NCBI RefSeq assembly: GCF_902168135.1
Contig: NZ_CABHOL010000015.1
Coordinates: forward strand, 248,001-312,000
Length of the DNA stretch: 64,000 bases
Reading direction: 5' to 3'
DNA from: an uncultured Fluviicola sp.
GTDB taxonomy: Bacteria > Bacteroidota > Bacteroidia > Flavobacteriales_D > Crocinitomicaceae
This document shows, piece by piece, positions 17,526-26,579 of the stretch (position 1 is its first letter; the number at the start of each line of letters is the position of its first letter). Position numbers and translations under genes: made by a program. Under the pieces are notes generated by a model. That model worked only from the letters and a program-made list of their open reading frames with translations. It was not told the DNA's origin and searched no databases.

Positions 17526-18284
17526 ATGCGCACTCTCCAGCTCGCTTTTGTATTCTTCCTGGCATTTTTGCCTTATTCCTGCAAAAAAGACAGTGACCGC
17601 CGAATCCGGAAATTTCACCGGCAGGAGGTAGGCTATTCGGCTAACGATATTCTTTCGGACAAGAAGTATAAGTCTATCACGATCGAAATTATTTACATGA
17701 CCGGATTTAAACCCACCGATCAGGCAATTGATAATCTGAAACAATTAGTTACAACAACTTGCAATAAGCCGGATGGGATCAATGTGGTTTTTAAGGAAAT
17801 TCCTGCACAGGGTAAAAGTGCTTATTCAATTGATGATGTAAAAACAATCGAAAATGACCACAGGGAAGAATTCACCTATCGAAAAGATCTCGCAACCTGT
17901 TTTATCTTCCTGGACGGTCCGTCGAATGAGAACCAGGGTACGGCTATGGTTTTGGGTCATGCTTATTTCAACACTTCCATGGTGATTTATGAGAAATCGT
18001 TGAAAGATAACTCCGGTGGTTTTGGTGAACCTGAATTATACAAGTTGGAAACTACGGTTATCAATCATGAATTCGGTCATATTCTGGGCCTGGTAAATTT
18101 AGGTTCTACCATGTATAGTTCTCACCAGGATACAGAGCACGGCGCTCATTGTGATAATACGAATTGCCTGATGTACTGGGAGGTTGAGACCGGGAATGTC
18201 TTCGATAACCTGATCGGAAACTCACCGATCCCAACCTTTGACCAGAACTGCAAAAGGGACTTAACCGAAAACGGCGGGAGATAA
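17526..18284 (+). CDS. Archaemetzincin-like zinc metalloprotease lipoprotein
   Basis: A 252-residue lipoprotein: hydrophobic signal, then LPYSC with acylatable Cys19. The zinc site is HEFGHILGL at 181-189 (HExxHxxG). The usual third ligand ten residues after the first His is Asn191. A later GAHC segment supplies His208, and Cys209-x4-Cys214-x-Met216 follows, which is the HCx4CxM pattern of archaemetzincins with about 17 extra residues between G and H. Such lipoproteins are often named membrane metalloproteases in Bacteroidota. It probably acts in the periplasm or at the outer membrane. The gene is single, divergent from the carboxyltransferase gene. Confidence 0.72.
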   Translation: MRTLQLAFVFFLAFLPYSCKKDSDRRIRKFHRQEVGYSANDILSDKKYKSITIEIIYMTGFKPTDQAIDNLKQLVTTTCNKPDGINVVFKEIPAQGKSAYSIDDVKTIENDHREEFTYRKDLATCFIFLDGPSNENQGTAMVLGHAYFNTSMVIYEKSLKDNSGGFGEPELYKLETTVINHEFGHILGLVNLGSTMYSSHQDTEHGAHCDNTNCLMYWEVETGNVFDNLIGNSPIPTFDQNCKRDLTENGGR

Positions 18285-18396
18285 ATTAGGCTTTTTTAAA
18301 ATTTCTTTTTTACCTGTTTTTGTAATTTGTAACAGTCTATTGTTGCAGTTTCCTCGATTTGCCTGATTGGATAACCGAAACCAATTAGCAGCTTGT

Positions 18397-18858
18397 ATGA
18401 AAAGAGGAAATAAGATTTTATCAATTATTTTGATCCCCGTAATGGTTTTGCAATCCTGCATTGTGTCTGCACCGAAGTATACGCACGTGGAACAGGTGAT
18501 GGAGCTTAAAACTGGCATGACCCTGGATTCGGTGAATAGCAAACTGGGAATTAAACCTTATGATATCGATATCATTGATTCGACCGGGTACCGCTCATAT
18601 ATTTATAAATATCGTACAACTGATCGTAAAACGATCCCTTTTAGATTAAAGGAAACCAATGGGAAAGAAAAAATCGGGAAGTACATGGATTTGGTCGCTT
18701 ATTTCGATTCTACGGATGTTGCTTACCGGTTTGAATCCAGGTCGACCGATTCCCAGGTAACCCAAAAGAAATTCAATGTGAACACTATTGTGACCATTGT
18801 GACTGTGATTGTACCGGCATTGTTGGTTTATTTGGGAATCCAGAAAACAACCAAGTAA
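18397..18858 (+). CDS. Small lipoprotein with BamE/SmpA-like segment
   Basis: I chose the ATG at 18397, which gives 153 residues; a longer frame exists only from a TTG at 18367. The N-terminus is a lipoprotein signal ending VLQSC. The next segment, VMELKTGMTLDSVNSKLGIKPYDI, has the GMT-x-V-x-LG pattern of SmpA/OmlA-type outer-membrane lipoproteins. A hydrophobic helix (IVTIVTVIVPALLVYLGI) near the C-terminus is unusual for that group and may anchor it. The function is unknown. Confidence 0.6.
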   Translation: MKRGNKILSIILIPVMVLQSCIVSAPKYTHVEQVMELKTGMTLDSVNSKLGIKPYDIDIIDSTGYRSYIYKYRTTDRKTIPFRLKETNGKEKIGKYMDLVAYFDSTDVAYRFESRSTDSQVTQKKFNVNTIVTIVTVIVPALLVYLGIQKTTK

Positions 18859-18875
18859 ATGCGCTGTCCCGGGTA

Positions 18876-18921
18876 AGGTGATTTTTGTCTCTTTTTTGCC
18901 TTTAAACAGGTGATTTTTGTC
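18876..18921. repeat. Two 14-bp direct repeats in the intergenic region before hemA
   Basis: AGGTGATTTTTGTC occurs at 18876-18889 and again at 18908-18921, 32 bases apart (three helical turns). The remaining sequence up to 19073 holds a weak CAATTTTG box and nothing else I can name. Confidence 0.45.
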
Positions 18922-19073
18922 ATCTATTCCGCAGGCGGTTTTTAGCTTTGCTTTTGTTTATGAGACTTTGCGAGTTGTTTATATCGATTCTAAATTAAAC
19001 CTCTGACAATTTTGTGACAAAACTTATCAATCCAAGAGCCAATTTTGCACGTAAGTAGGGAAACTCTGCACAA

Positions 19074-20300
19074 GTGATAAAACAACTACATACAATCGCA
19101 TTTACGCACAGAAATTTGGAAGTCTCCAAAATCGGAGCTTTGCATATTGAGCAGGATTCTGTTCAGTCGCGTTTTCAGTCACTTAAGGACCGTTTACACA
19201 TCGATGAGATTATGTTCTTATCGACATGCAACCGCGTTGAGTACTTCCTGGTAACCAATGAAACGGTTTCCCCGGAATTTTTGCATGATTTCTTTTCAGC
19301 GCTTTATCCGGATTTCGATGAGGAAAAAGTAAACTTCTTTGCTTCCAAAGCAGTTGTTTATGCAAAGATGGAATCTGTGAACCATGCATTGCGTGTTGCA
19401 GCTTCCATTGATTCCCTGGTAATCGGGGAGCGCGAGATCATTACACAGGTGCGACAGGCTTATGAGCAGTCGCGTGATTTGGGTCTTTCCGGAGATACGC
19501 TGCGTATTTTGTTCCGTCATACGATCGAAACCGCAAAACGTGTTTATACCGAAACAAAAATCTCTTTAAAGCCGGTTTCTGTAGTTTCCATCGCTTATCA
19601 GCGCCTGGTGGGCATGGATGCTCCGAAAGATGCACGTGTTTTGGCTATCGGTGCAGGTGTTACCAATACCGCAATGCTCCGTTTCCTGAAGAAACACGGG
19701 ATGAACAATTTCGTAATCTTCAACAGAACACTTGAAAAGGCAGCAGTTTTAGCAGAAGAATTGGGCGGTAAAGCCTATCCTTTAAGTGAATTGGAAAACT
19801 ACTCGGAAGGTTTCGATATTTTGGTTTCCTGCACAGGTTCCGAAGATATTATCGTTAATGAACAGCTTTATACCAAATTGCTGAATGGCGAAACCAACCC
19901 TAAGATTACGGTAGATCTGGCTTTACCGAATGATATTGCACCGGAAGTTCACAGCAATTTCCCGACAAGAGCAATTTCCATCGAAGTGCTTCAGCGCATT
20001 TCAGACAGTCACCTGCAGGAACGCTCACAGGAAGTGATCCATGTGGAGCAGATTTTGGAAGAAGCAAATAATGAATTCCGCAACATCGCTAAGATGCGTG
20101 CAATAGAAGTTGCCATGAGACCTGTTCCGCAAATGGTCAAAGAAATCCGTGCCACAGCTTTCAATGAGATCTTTAAGAATGAATTGGACCAACTGGATCC
20201 GTCTTCCAAAGAGATCCTGGAAAAAGTAGTCGGTTATATGGAGAAAAAATACATGAGCATGCCAATGATTATGGCTAAGGAAATCATGTTTAAATCGTAA
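19074..20300 (+). CDS. hemA: Glutamyl-tRNA reductase
   Basis: The first committed enzyme of C5 tetrapyrrole synthesis, reducing Glu-tRNA to glutamate-1-semialdehyde; 408 residues. The catalytic Cys52 lies in LSTCNRVEYF, and VIGEREIITQVRQAYEQS is the conserved substrate-binding segment. An NADPH-binding domain (VLAIGAGVTNTAMLRFL) and a C-terminal helical dimerisation domain follow. The start is GTG at 19074, because a stop lies in frame just upstream and no ATG precedes the conserved HTIAFTHRN. It heads the hemA-hemC-hemD operon (9 bases to hemC). Confidence 0.95.
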   Translation: MIKQLHTIAFTHRNLEVSKIGALHIEQDSVQSRFQSLKDRLHIDEIMFLSTCNRVEYFLVTNETVSPEFLHDFFSALYPDFDEEKVNFFASKAVVYAKMESVNHALRVAASIDSLVIGEREIITQVRQAYEQSRDLGLSGDTLRILFRHTIETAKRVYTETKISLKPVSVVSIAYQRLVGMDAPKDARVLAIGAGVTNTAMLRFLKKHGMNNFVIFNRTLEKAAVLAEELGGKAYPLSELENYSEGFDILVSCTGSEDIIVNEQLYTKLLNGETNPKITVDLALPNDIAPEVHSNFPTRAISIEVLQRISDSHLQERSQEVIHVEQILEEANNEFRNIAKMRAIEVAMRPVPQMVKEIRATAFNEIFKNELDQLDPSSKEILEKVVGYMEKKYMSMPMIMAKEIMFKS

Positions 20301-20309
20301 TTTTACTTC

Positions 20310-21224
20310 ATGAGAAAAATTCGTATCGGTTCGCGCGGAAGTGATTTAGCACTTTGGCAGGCCAATCATGTAAAAACCCAGTTGGAAGCTCTTGGAGCAG
20401 AAGTAACCATCACCATTATTAAAACGCAGGGAGATGAAATCCAGCACTTAAGTTTTGATAAACTGGAAGGCAAGGGTTTTTTCACTAAAGAAATCGAACA
20501 GGCTTTGCTTCAGAATACGATAGACCTGGCAGTGCATTCTCATAAGGATTTGGAAACTAATCCACCCGAAGGATTAATCATTGCGGCAGTTTCCGAAAGA
20601 GAGAACCCGGCTGATGTATTGTTGATACACCCGAAAGCTCTCGACGAAAATGCATTCTGGAACCTAAAGAGCGGAGCGGTTGTAGGAACTTCTTCTGCCC
20701 GGCGTAAATCGCAACTGGTTGCTTTCCGGTCAGATGTAGAAATCAAGGACCTGCGTGGAAATGTCCCGACACGCCTTCAAAAGCTGGTGGATGGTGAATA
20801 CGATGCAATTCTCTTAGCAAAAGCAGGTTTAGACCGCCTGAAGCTTGATCTGAAAGGGATGCATGAAGTAGTTCTGGACCCGGAACAATTTATTCCTGCT
20901 CCTGCACAGGGAGTTTTAGCGTTGCAAATCCGTGAAGATGATCACGAATTGAATAATTTCATGCAAGCCATGAACCACGAAGATATTCAATCACAAATTG
21001 CATTGGAAAGAACAGTTTTGAATCGTCTGCAGGGCGGTTGCCAGCTTCCGCTTGGTGCATATTGCCCGGAAGAAGGACGATTGTTGGTTGCTTTCGCTCA
21101 CGAATGGGAGCAGGGAGCACAGTGGTTCGAATTTGAAGGTCCGCACGACCTGGATATGGTGGATGTAGTGCTGGAAGCTTTATTGGAAGAAGAAGAAGAT
21201 GAAGACCCGGAGTATCTTTCTTAG
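20310..21224 (+). CDS. hemC: Porphobilinogen deaminase (hydroxymethylbilane synthase)
   Basis: Joins four porphobilinogens into hydroxymethylbilane. IGSRGSDLALWQANHV at the start, DLAVHSHKDLE, KDLRGNVPTRLQKL and the cofactor loop LQGGCQLPLGAY are all present. Cys244 is the dipyrromethane attachment site. The C-terminus is an acidic tail (EEEEDEDPEYLS) within which the hemD start codon lies, giving a 26-base overlap. 304 residues is normal. Confidence 0.96.
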   Translation: MRKIRIGSRGSDLALWQANHVKTQLEALGAEVTITIIKTQGDEIQHLSFDKLEGKGFFTKEIEQALLQNTIDLAVHSHKDLETNPPEGLIIAAVSERENPADVLLIHPKALDENAFWNLKSGAVVGTSSARRKSQLVAFRSDVEIKDLRGNVPTRLQKLVDGEYDAILLAKAGLDRLKLDLKGMHEVVLDPEQFIPAPAQGVLALQIREDDHELNNFMQAMNHEDIQSQIALERTVLNRLQGGCQLPLGAYCPEEGRLLVAFAHEWEQGAQWFEFEGPHDLDMVDVVLEALLEEEEDEDPEYLS

Positions 21225-21879
21225 TTCAGAAAGCGATTCCTCTCTTCCGATTGTTGATTTTTGCCAGGAGAATGATCTTCTGCTGGTACGTAAATCATTT
21301 ATTTCTTTCGGAAAAATCCCTTTTGAGATTCCCGCAGATTGGGATGTTGTTTTTTTCTCATCCCCGAGGTCATTTGACTTTTTCATCTCTGAAGGCTTTA
21401 AACCGGAAGCCGGCCAACAAATAGCCTGTATTGGTTTGGAAACCAAAAAGCATATAGAAAATTCAGGATATGAAGTTTCTTTTTTTGGTGAGAATGCCGG
21501 AAATCCTAAGGAAGTTGCTATTGAATTTAGGGCCTGGCTTGGAGATCGGAAAGCTGTTTTCCCGCAATCGACGAAATCGAATAAGACAATTGAATCGGAA
21601 CTTCCCGAAACGCAAAGAATTCCCTTGCTGGTTTATGATACGATACCGGATCCGGTGCCATTTCTAAATGCTTTTTCCGTGTATATATTTACGAGTCCTT
21701 CTAATTACGAAAGCTTTGTTTCTTTGAATACTATTCCGGAAGATGCTAAAGTGATTGCCTGGGGTCGCTCAACAGCAGAAATGATGATGGATGATGATAC
21801 TCCCGTACATTTTATCCTGGATACTTCAACCTATTCCGAGCTTCTGACGATTCTTCGAAAATTATCGGATAAAAATTAG
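21199..21879 (+). CDS. hemD: Uroporphyrinogen-III synthase
   Basis: A 226-residue HemD-like protein, closing hydroxymethylbilane to uroporphyrinogen III. The family is poorly conserved, but two Rossmann-like halves are visible: WDVVFFSSPRSFDFFIS with IACIGLETKKHIENSGYEV, and YIFTSPSNYESFVSLN with KVIAWGRSTAEMM. Position after hemC confirms it. The ATG overlaps hemC by 26 bases, suggesting translational coupling. Confidence 0.87.
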   Translation: MKTRSIFLSSESDSSLPIVDFCQENDLLLVRKSFISFGKIPFEIPADWDVVFFSSPRSFDFFISEGFKPEAGQQIACIGLETKKHIENSGYEVSFFGENAGNPKEVAIEFRAWLGDRKAVFPQSTKSNKTIESELPETQRIPLLVYDTIPDPVPFLNAFSVYIFTSPSNYESFVSLNTIPEDAKVIAWGRSTAEMMMDDDTPVHFILDTSTYSELLTILRKLSDKN

Positions 21880-21943
21880 TTTTTTTTAACGAAAACCCCT
21901 ACATTTTAGTTATGTTTTAAAACTGATGACTTCTAAAGTTGAT

Positions 21944-21951
21944 TAACTTTG
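21944..21951 (+). promoter_or_regulatory. TAnnTTTG box before the fatty-acid-hydroxylase gene
   Basis: TAACTTTG lies 73 bases before the ATG at 22025. The minus-33 region is not clear. Confidence 0.35.
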
Positions 21952-22024
21952 TTGTAGGTTGTGATAGAACAACTGAGTGCCAAATTGAAATATTCAAAAA
22001 GTAATACTCACTAAATTCTATTCT

Positions 22025-22684
22025 ATGGGAGCAAATAATGAAAATTATGAATTCCGAGTTTATCCTGATGAAAAATCGCCTAAACTATTCAAGTCGCCTC
22101 TATTGGAGGTTTTAACAAAAACAAAGCTTTGGATCATTATCGTATTGTATAGCACAGTTGCTGCTGTATGGATCTGGATGTACATGTATTATTTTCACGG
22201 AACAGCAATCAGTGCCATTTTATTGTTCTTCCTTGGGTTTTTAGCATGGACATTCGGCGAATACACCTTACATCGCTTTGTCTATCATAAGTTGAAGGAT
22301 GCGTCTTATGATACGGGAATGCAGTATGTGTTCCACGGAATTCACCATCAGTATCCAAGTGATGAAGACCGCATCATTTTGCCGCCAATTCCCGGATTGG
22401 CAATAGCAAGTGCTTTCCTGGGGGTTTTTTACCTGATGATGGGAAGTGCCGCATTTACTTTTGGAGCGGGATTCCTGATCGGTTACCTGGTTTACATCAG
22501 TATCCATTGGATGGTGCATAGTAAGCCGGTACCTGCGCGATTTAATTTTTGGTGGACTCATCACAATATTCACCATTACCAGCAGCATGATAAAGCTTTT
22601 GGGGTGTCAACGCCGATTTGGGATATTGTGTTCCGTACCATGCCTGTAAAGGGCCGTAAAACGATTACAATCCTGAAGAAATAA
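22025..22684 (+). CDS. Fatty acid hydroxylase superfamily protein (FA2H/Scs7-like)
   Basis: A 219-residue membrane di-iron oxygenase, with four hydrophobic helices and the histidine boxes in order: HRFVYH, HGIHHQYPSDEDR, HWMVHSK and HHNIHHYQQH. The last box followed by KAFGVSTPIWDIVF is typical of sterol-desaturase-like and fatty acid 2-hydroxylases. It probably hydroxylates a membrane lipid acyl chain, for example in sphingolipids or hydroxy-fatty-acid lipids of Bacteroidota. It lies between the hem operon and the flexirubin locus; a role in the pigment is possible but unsupported. Confidence 0.82.
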   Translation: MGANNENYEFRVYPDEKSPKLFKSPLLEVLTKTKLWIIIVLYSTVAAVWIWMYMYYFHGTAISAILLFFLGFLAWTFGEYTLHRFVYHKLKDASYDTGMQYVFHGIHHQYPSDEDRIILPPIPGLAIASAFLGVFYLMMGSAAFTFGAGFLIGYLVYISIHWMVHSKPVPARFNFWWTHHNIHHYQQHDKAFGVSTPIWDIVFRTMPVKGRKTITILKK

Positions 22685-22695
22685 TACTCTTTATC

Positions 22696-22779
22696 AAACA
22701 TAGGTCACATAGAAACGTAGGAATCAGTGAATTGTCTATCCACTTCATTTGAATTTCTAAGAATATGTGATCTATGTTT
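22696..22779. repeat. Imperfect 16-bp inverted repeat, probable bidirectional terminator
   Basis: Arms 22696-22711 and 22764-22779 match in 15 of 16 positions with a 52-base loop between. They separate the convergent hydroxylase gene and the first cluster gene. The 13-mer TCTATGTGACCTA within it (minus strand, 22713-22701) occurs again at 32572-32584, so it belongs to a dispersed intergenic motif. Confidence 0.6.
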
Positions 22780-22795
22780 CGATTGTGGTATTAGA

Positions 22796-23833
22796 TCATT
22801 TTTGGAGCAGGATCAAGCTGTGGCGAACAGCATCAAAATGATTGTAGATAAGGACGGTGCGCGGTTTTTCCGTTGCACCATTTTCCATTAAATACCCTGC
22901 TTGTCCGTTTAGCAGACGAACAGCCAAATAACTTGCGAATGCGCTCACTGTGCGGTATTCACCAACAGATTTCTTAAAATAGACTTTGGGTTTATCACTA
23001 AATAATTGTTCTACCTGCTCATACCAGGAGTCGGTAGAAACATCGCCGTTCTTTCCAAGCAGCAAACAATCAATAGATGTAGTATCGAGCTTTTGTTCGT
23101 CCAGGAAACTTTTTACGAATTCCCCGATCTCATTTTCAGAAAGATAAGAAGACTGCTTAAATGCTTTGAATTCCGCAAGACTATTTTCCGGATTATTGCT
23201 CAGATAGAATTGGGCTGACCCTTCTCCACAGTAAGAACCCTTCGTTCCTGAACTCAAAAGATCCACATTGGGAACCAATTCTTCCTTGAAGCGTTCTCCT
23301 AAACGGTCAATGTTATAGTTGTAATCGGATATTTCTTCAACAGCTCCCACTAACAGATTTTTTTCTTCTCCGTGATATTCATCGAAGTATAGGGAAGCAT
23401 CCAGTAGGGCAGATTCAAATGCCAGGGAACCATTGACATGTGTCATACTGTAACCCTGGTTCTCAGAGAGAAGTGCAACCTGCCCGGCCAACGCGTTAGG
23501 GGTACTTTGTACAAAATTGGTAGGGGTTAATGTTCCTTCGTTGTATTCGACAATTTGATTTAAAAACTTGATACAATCTTCCAATCCGCCATTTGCCGTG
23601 CCGAAAATAATTCCGTCAGGTTTCGGATTCCTTCCCAATATAGGGAGTGAAACGCCTATTCCCATACGTACAGCTTTACCCATTCTTCGCAATTGGGCAT
23701 TCGGGATTAAATCCTGGTAAGAAGGCTCGACAGCTTTGTATATGTACTCATTCAACACCTGCCATTCTCCGTTTTCGAAGGATAGATCGTGTGTCTTTTG
23801 AGGAGAAATAGCGTAGAGGTCTTTTATATACAT
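22796..23833 (-). CDS. Ketosynthase-like chain-length factor (no active-site Cys)
   Basis: A 345-residue thiolase-fold protein related to beta-ketoacyl synthases. The family segment LTPTNFVQSTPNALAGQVAL is present, but where a ketosynthase has its nucleophilic Cys this protein reads YSMTHVNGSLAFESAL, so it cannot condense. Such proteins pair with an active KS and set chain length. It overlaps the upstream KS gene (23824-25023) by 10 bases, which makes that KS its likely partner. Together with the ACP at 25029 they form a cassette repeated at 34339-36706. It is the last gene of the darA operon. Confidence 0.82.
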   Translation of the reverse strand: MYIKDLYAISPQKTHDLSFENGEWQVLNEYIYKAVEPSYQDLIPNAQLRRMGKAVRMGIGVSLPILGRNPKPDGIIFGTANGGLEDCIKFLNQIVEYNEGTLTPTNFVQSTPNALAGQVALLSENQGYSMTHVNGSLAFESALLDASLYFDEYHGEEKNLLVGAVEEISDYNYNIDRLGERFKEELVPNVDLLSSGTKGSYCGEGSAQFYLSNNPENSLAEFKAFKQSSYLSENEIGEFVKSFLDEQKLDTTSIDCLLLGKNGDVSTDSWYEQVEQLFSDKPKVYFKKSVGEYRTVSAFASYLAVRLLNGQAGYLMENGATEKPRTVLIYNHFDAVRHSLILLQK

Positions 23834-25023
23834 GCAGAAAAGATTAGAGAAGTGCAGTTCCCTCCAAACCCGAAAGAATTGGAAAGCACGTGTCTGATAG
23901 CAACCCCGGGTGTATAATTCAAAGTGGGCCGGAATGGGAATTCCAAAATGGGTTTTTCTACGCGAAGACTGGGATATACTTCCCGGTTCTGAATGGAAAA
24001 AATGCTGTATATTGCTTCCAAAACACCTGCTGCCGCCAGTGTATGTCCAACATAAGATTTGGTTGAACTGAAATGAGGAACTGTATCGAAAAGCTTTGAA
24101 AAAGCAAAAGATTCCGTCACATCGTTGTTAGGAGTTCCTGTTCCATGAGCATTGATGTACTGGATGTCTTCCGGTTTCAGCTTAGCACGTTTAAGAGCTA
24201 ATTCCATGGCCATTCTGGGGCCTCTCGCATCGTCAGAGGTGGCTGAAGGGTGGAAAGCGTCATTACAAATACCGAATCCTGAAAATACGGCCTGGATCTT
24301 TGAGGTATCAGAAACATCTGCTCTGCGTTCCAGAACAACATATCCTGCAGCTTCTCCCAGGCTCAATCCTTCCCGATTTGCATCAAAAGGCTTACAGGGT
24401 TCTTCGCTCAAAATTCGAAGTGAATTGAATCCGTTTACGGTAAATTTTGCCAGGCAGTCACTTCCACCGGCAATTACGCGGTCTACTTTACCTGTTTCCA
24501 GCAATCGTGCTCCGAGAGCAATGGCATTGGCGGAAGAAGAACAAGCAGTATTCACCACATCTGTGATTCCTTTCATTCCGTACAAACGCACAATTTGTAA
24601 AGCATGGTCCGAACCTTCGTAATGCTTTACGTACTCGGATGGTGCACCCTGCATATTTGCGTCGTGGTAAAGGTCATCGGTATAACACATCCCACCGACT
24701 GTGCTTGAACTGATAAAAGCTGTACGGGTGGACGCGATATCTTCCGGACTCAACCGGGCATTTGCAACCGCCTCGCGAAAGGCCTTTATTGCAATGAGTG
24801 TTGTGCGTGTAAATCCACGTCCTTTTTCAAGGCCCAGTTCATTCAGCAAGGACTCGTCGCTTTGGTCAATTTCACCGAATACCAATGAATCCGAATAATG
24901 GGATTTGAAATGTTTGGCTTTTTTGATTCCTGAAATTTCGTGTTTCAGGGAATGAAGATTTTCAGCAATTGTCAATCCAATTGAACTGATTGCACCCATT
25001 CCCGTTACAACAATTTCAGTCAT
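23824..25023 (-). CDS. Beta-ketoacyl-ACP synthase, FabF-like
   Basis: A 399-residue decarboxylating condensing enzyme. The nucleophile Cys161 is in VNTACSSSANA, and the two catalytic histidines are in NAHGTGTPNND and STKSYVGHTLAAAG. The C-terminal glycine loop SNSFGFGGN is intact. It is encoded directly after the ACP (5 bases) and overlaps the Cys-less partner, so a KS/CLF heterodimer is likely. From its place in the darA/darB operon I infer that it builds the acyl chains that feed the dialkylresorcinol half. Confidence 0.9.
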   Translation of the reverse strand: MTEIVVTGMGAISSIGLTIAENLHSLKHEISGIKKAKHFKSHYSDSLVFGEIDQSDESLLNELGLEKGRGFTRTTLIAIKAFREAVANARLSPEDIASTRTAFISSSTVGGMCYTDDLYHDANMQGAPSEYVKHYEGSDHALQIVRLYGMKGITDVVNTACSSSANAIALGARLLETGKVDRVIAGGSDCLAKFTVNGFNSLRILSEEPCKPFDANREGLSLGEAAGYVVLERRADVSDTSKIQAVFSGFGICNDAFHPSATSDDARGPRMAMELALKRAKLKPEDIQYINAHGTGTPNNDVTESFAFSKLFDTVPHFSSTKSYVGHTLAAAGVLEAIYSIFSIQNREVYPSLRVEKPILEFPFRPTLNYTPGVAIRHVLSNSFGFGGNCTSLIFSACI

Positions 25024-25028
25024 AGATC

Positions 25029-25298
25029 TTACTTTGTTCTATTCGCAATGATGTAGTCTACGATTGTATTGACGTCAACCAAAATTTGTCTACCCTCAGT
25101 TGGATTTTTGATCTTGATCCCGTACTCACGGTCCAGTAAAACGATCAATTCCACAGAATCAATAGAATCTAAACCTAGTTCTTCCCCGAATAACGGAACA
25201 TCATTCTGAATATCTGCAGGAGTTAAATCCAACAGGTTCAAATACTTGATCAAATGTTCTTTGAACTCAACGATTAATTCTTCTCTGTTTGTAGTCAT
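25029..25298 (-). CDS. Acyl carrier protein
   Basis: An 89-residue ACP. Ser45 in LGLDSIDSVEL carries the phosphopantetheine arm, which the Sfp-type transferase at 56791 could supply. It closely resembles the ACP at 36452 (shared LTPADIQ, LGLDSID, YGIKI), showing duplication of an ACP-KS-CLF cassette. It lies 3 bases after the ABC permease gene and 5 bases before the KS gene. Confidence 0.93.
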   Translation of the reverse strand: MTTNREELIVEFKEHLIKYLNLLDLTPADIQNDVPLFGEELGLDSIDSVELIVLLDREYGIKIKNPTEGRQILVDVNTIVDYIIANRTK

Positions 25299-25301
25299 AT
25301 T

Positions 25302-26579
25302 TTAAATATAATTTTGAATTCTCAACTTGATGAATATCAAGATCTGACAAATTACTGTGAACAAAAATAAGAAAGTTATAGTACCAATTAATTCACTCCA
25401 CGCACCATTTTTCAAGAAAAGCGTATAATAACCTTCCAAACACCATTTCAAGGGCGAGATATTTCCGATTGCCTGCATGTAATCCGGCATGACGAAATTC
25501 GGGACCCAAATACCGCCGATGGCTGCAAAAATAATAATTGAAATGGCTCCGAACCCATTGGCTTGTTCCTGGGTTTTGGCGTAAGTACCTACTAAAACGG
25601 CATAGGAGATAGCTGAAAGGGCAGAAAGAAGCGTTACGACCAGGAACGGTAAAAAAGCATTCGGCATAGCAAGCTGCGGAAGTCCGATGTGCGGGAAGAT
25701 GTAAATTCCCATCAGGAAAAGCAATAGCAGCTGCGACAATGCAACGAACAGGTAAACCAGGAATTTGGAAACCAGGGTCAATGCAAATCCTTTAGGAATG
25801 GTTTGTAATCTTAAAAAACTTCCCGACAGACGTTCTTTCACAATATTTCCACCTAATGAAATGACCATGAAGAACATGGCAAAAATAGACCATGCAGGTA
25901 CATTGTGCTGGCTCGAATTCGGGATAAGCTCCGCTACATCACTTAAGCTTGCATTCGCAATTTTTAATTTGGTTTCGCGATTTATAATTGCTTGCCGGAT
26001 GTTGGAAGGGATGGAGTCATATCCCATTTCCTGGAATAGTTTCCCAACCATTTCTTCGTTCTCAATACCGTTGGTAATCGCCTGAATGCCATTGTTTACG
26101 GAAATCCGGAAATTCTCCTGTACAACCGGATCAAAGTAGATCGCGATTTCCTGTTTTTTGGGTGTTACCCTGGGAGCTTCTTCAATAACGCCCATTTGTT
26201 CCAACATCAATTTGGAAATGTTGTCCGCATTGCTGGCAAGCCGCTCGCTAAAATTCGAAGGAATGTAAATCCCCAGCATGGCATCTTCGTCAATGGTTGT
26301 GCGTTTTACTGCACTTTCGGAAAGCTTGTTGTTTTGCTTGATGTCAAAGCTTCCGGAGTAAACCAGCGCTTTTACCAGGGAATCACCCAGTGGGCCATTG
26401 TCCCTGTTAGAGATCAAAACCGTCAATTTGTTTTCATTGACGATCTGAAAGGCACTGTTTTGTACGATTGTAATGATAAAAACCAATAGCAGAGGCATCA
26501 GGTACATCAGCAGCAACCCCACTTTATCGTGGAGTACCAACAGGATTTCTTTCCATATGGATGCCTTTAATTTTCTCAT
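25302..26579 (-). CDS. ABC-2 type transporter permease
   Basis: A 425-residue permease: one N-terminal helix (VGLLLMYLMPLLLVFIITIV), a large extracytoplasmic domain of about 200 residues, then five or six helices beginning near NVPAWSIFAMFFMVISLGGNIV. This is the layout of ABC-2/YhgE-type exporters. The ATG at 26579 shares one base with the stop of the ATPase gene (TGATG), so the two are coupled. It probably moves a pigment intermediate or lipid across the inner membrane. Confidence 0.87.
   Translation of the reverse strand: MRKLKASIWKEILLVLHDKVGLLLMYLMPLLLVFIITIVQNSAFQIVNENKLTVLISNRDNGPLGDSLVKALVYSGSFDIKQNNKLSESAVKRTTIDEDAMLGIYIPSNFSERLASNADNISKLMLEQMGVIEEAPRVTPKKQEIAIYFDPVVQENFRISVNNGIQAITNGIENEEMVGKLFQEMGYDSIPSNIRQAIINRETKLKIANASLSDVAELIPNSSQHNVPAWSIFAMFFMVISLGGNIVKERLSGSFLRLQTIPKGFALTLVSKFLVYLFVALSQLLLLFLMGIYIFPHIGLPQLAMPNAFLPFLVVTLLSALSAISYAVLVGTYAKTQEQANGFGAISIIIFAAIGGIWVPNFVMPDYMQAIGNISPLKWCLEGYYTLFLKNGAWSELIGTITFLFLFTVICQILIFIKLRIQNYI

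Noticed and set aside
22820-25020. Long plus-strand frames such as 24152-24622
   Set aside because: They lie opposite well-conserved KS genes and have the composition of antisense shadows.
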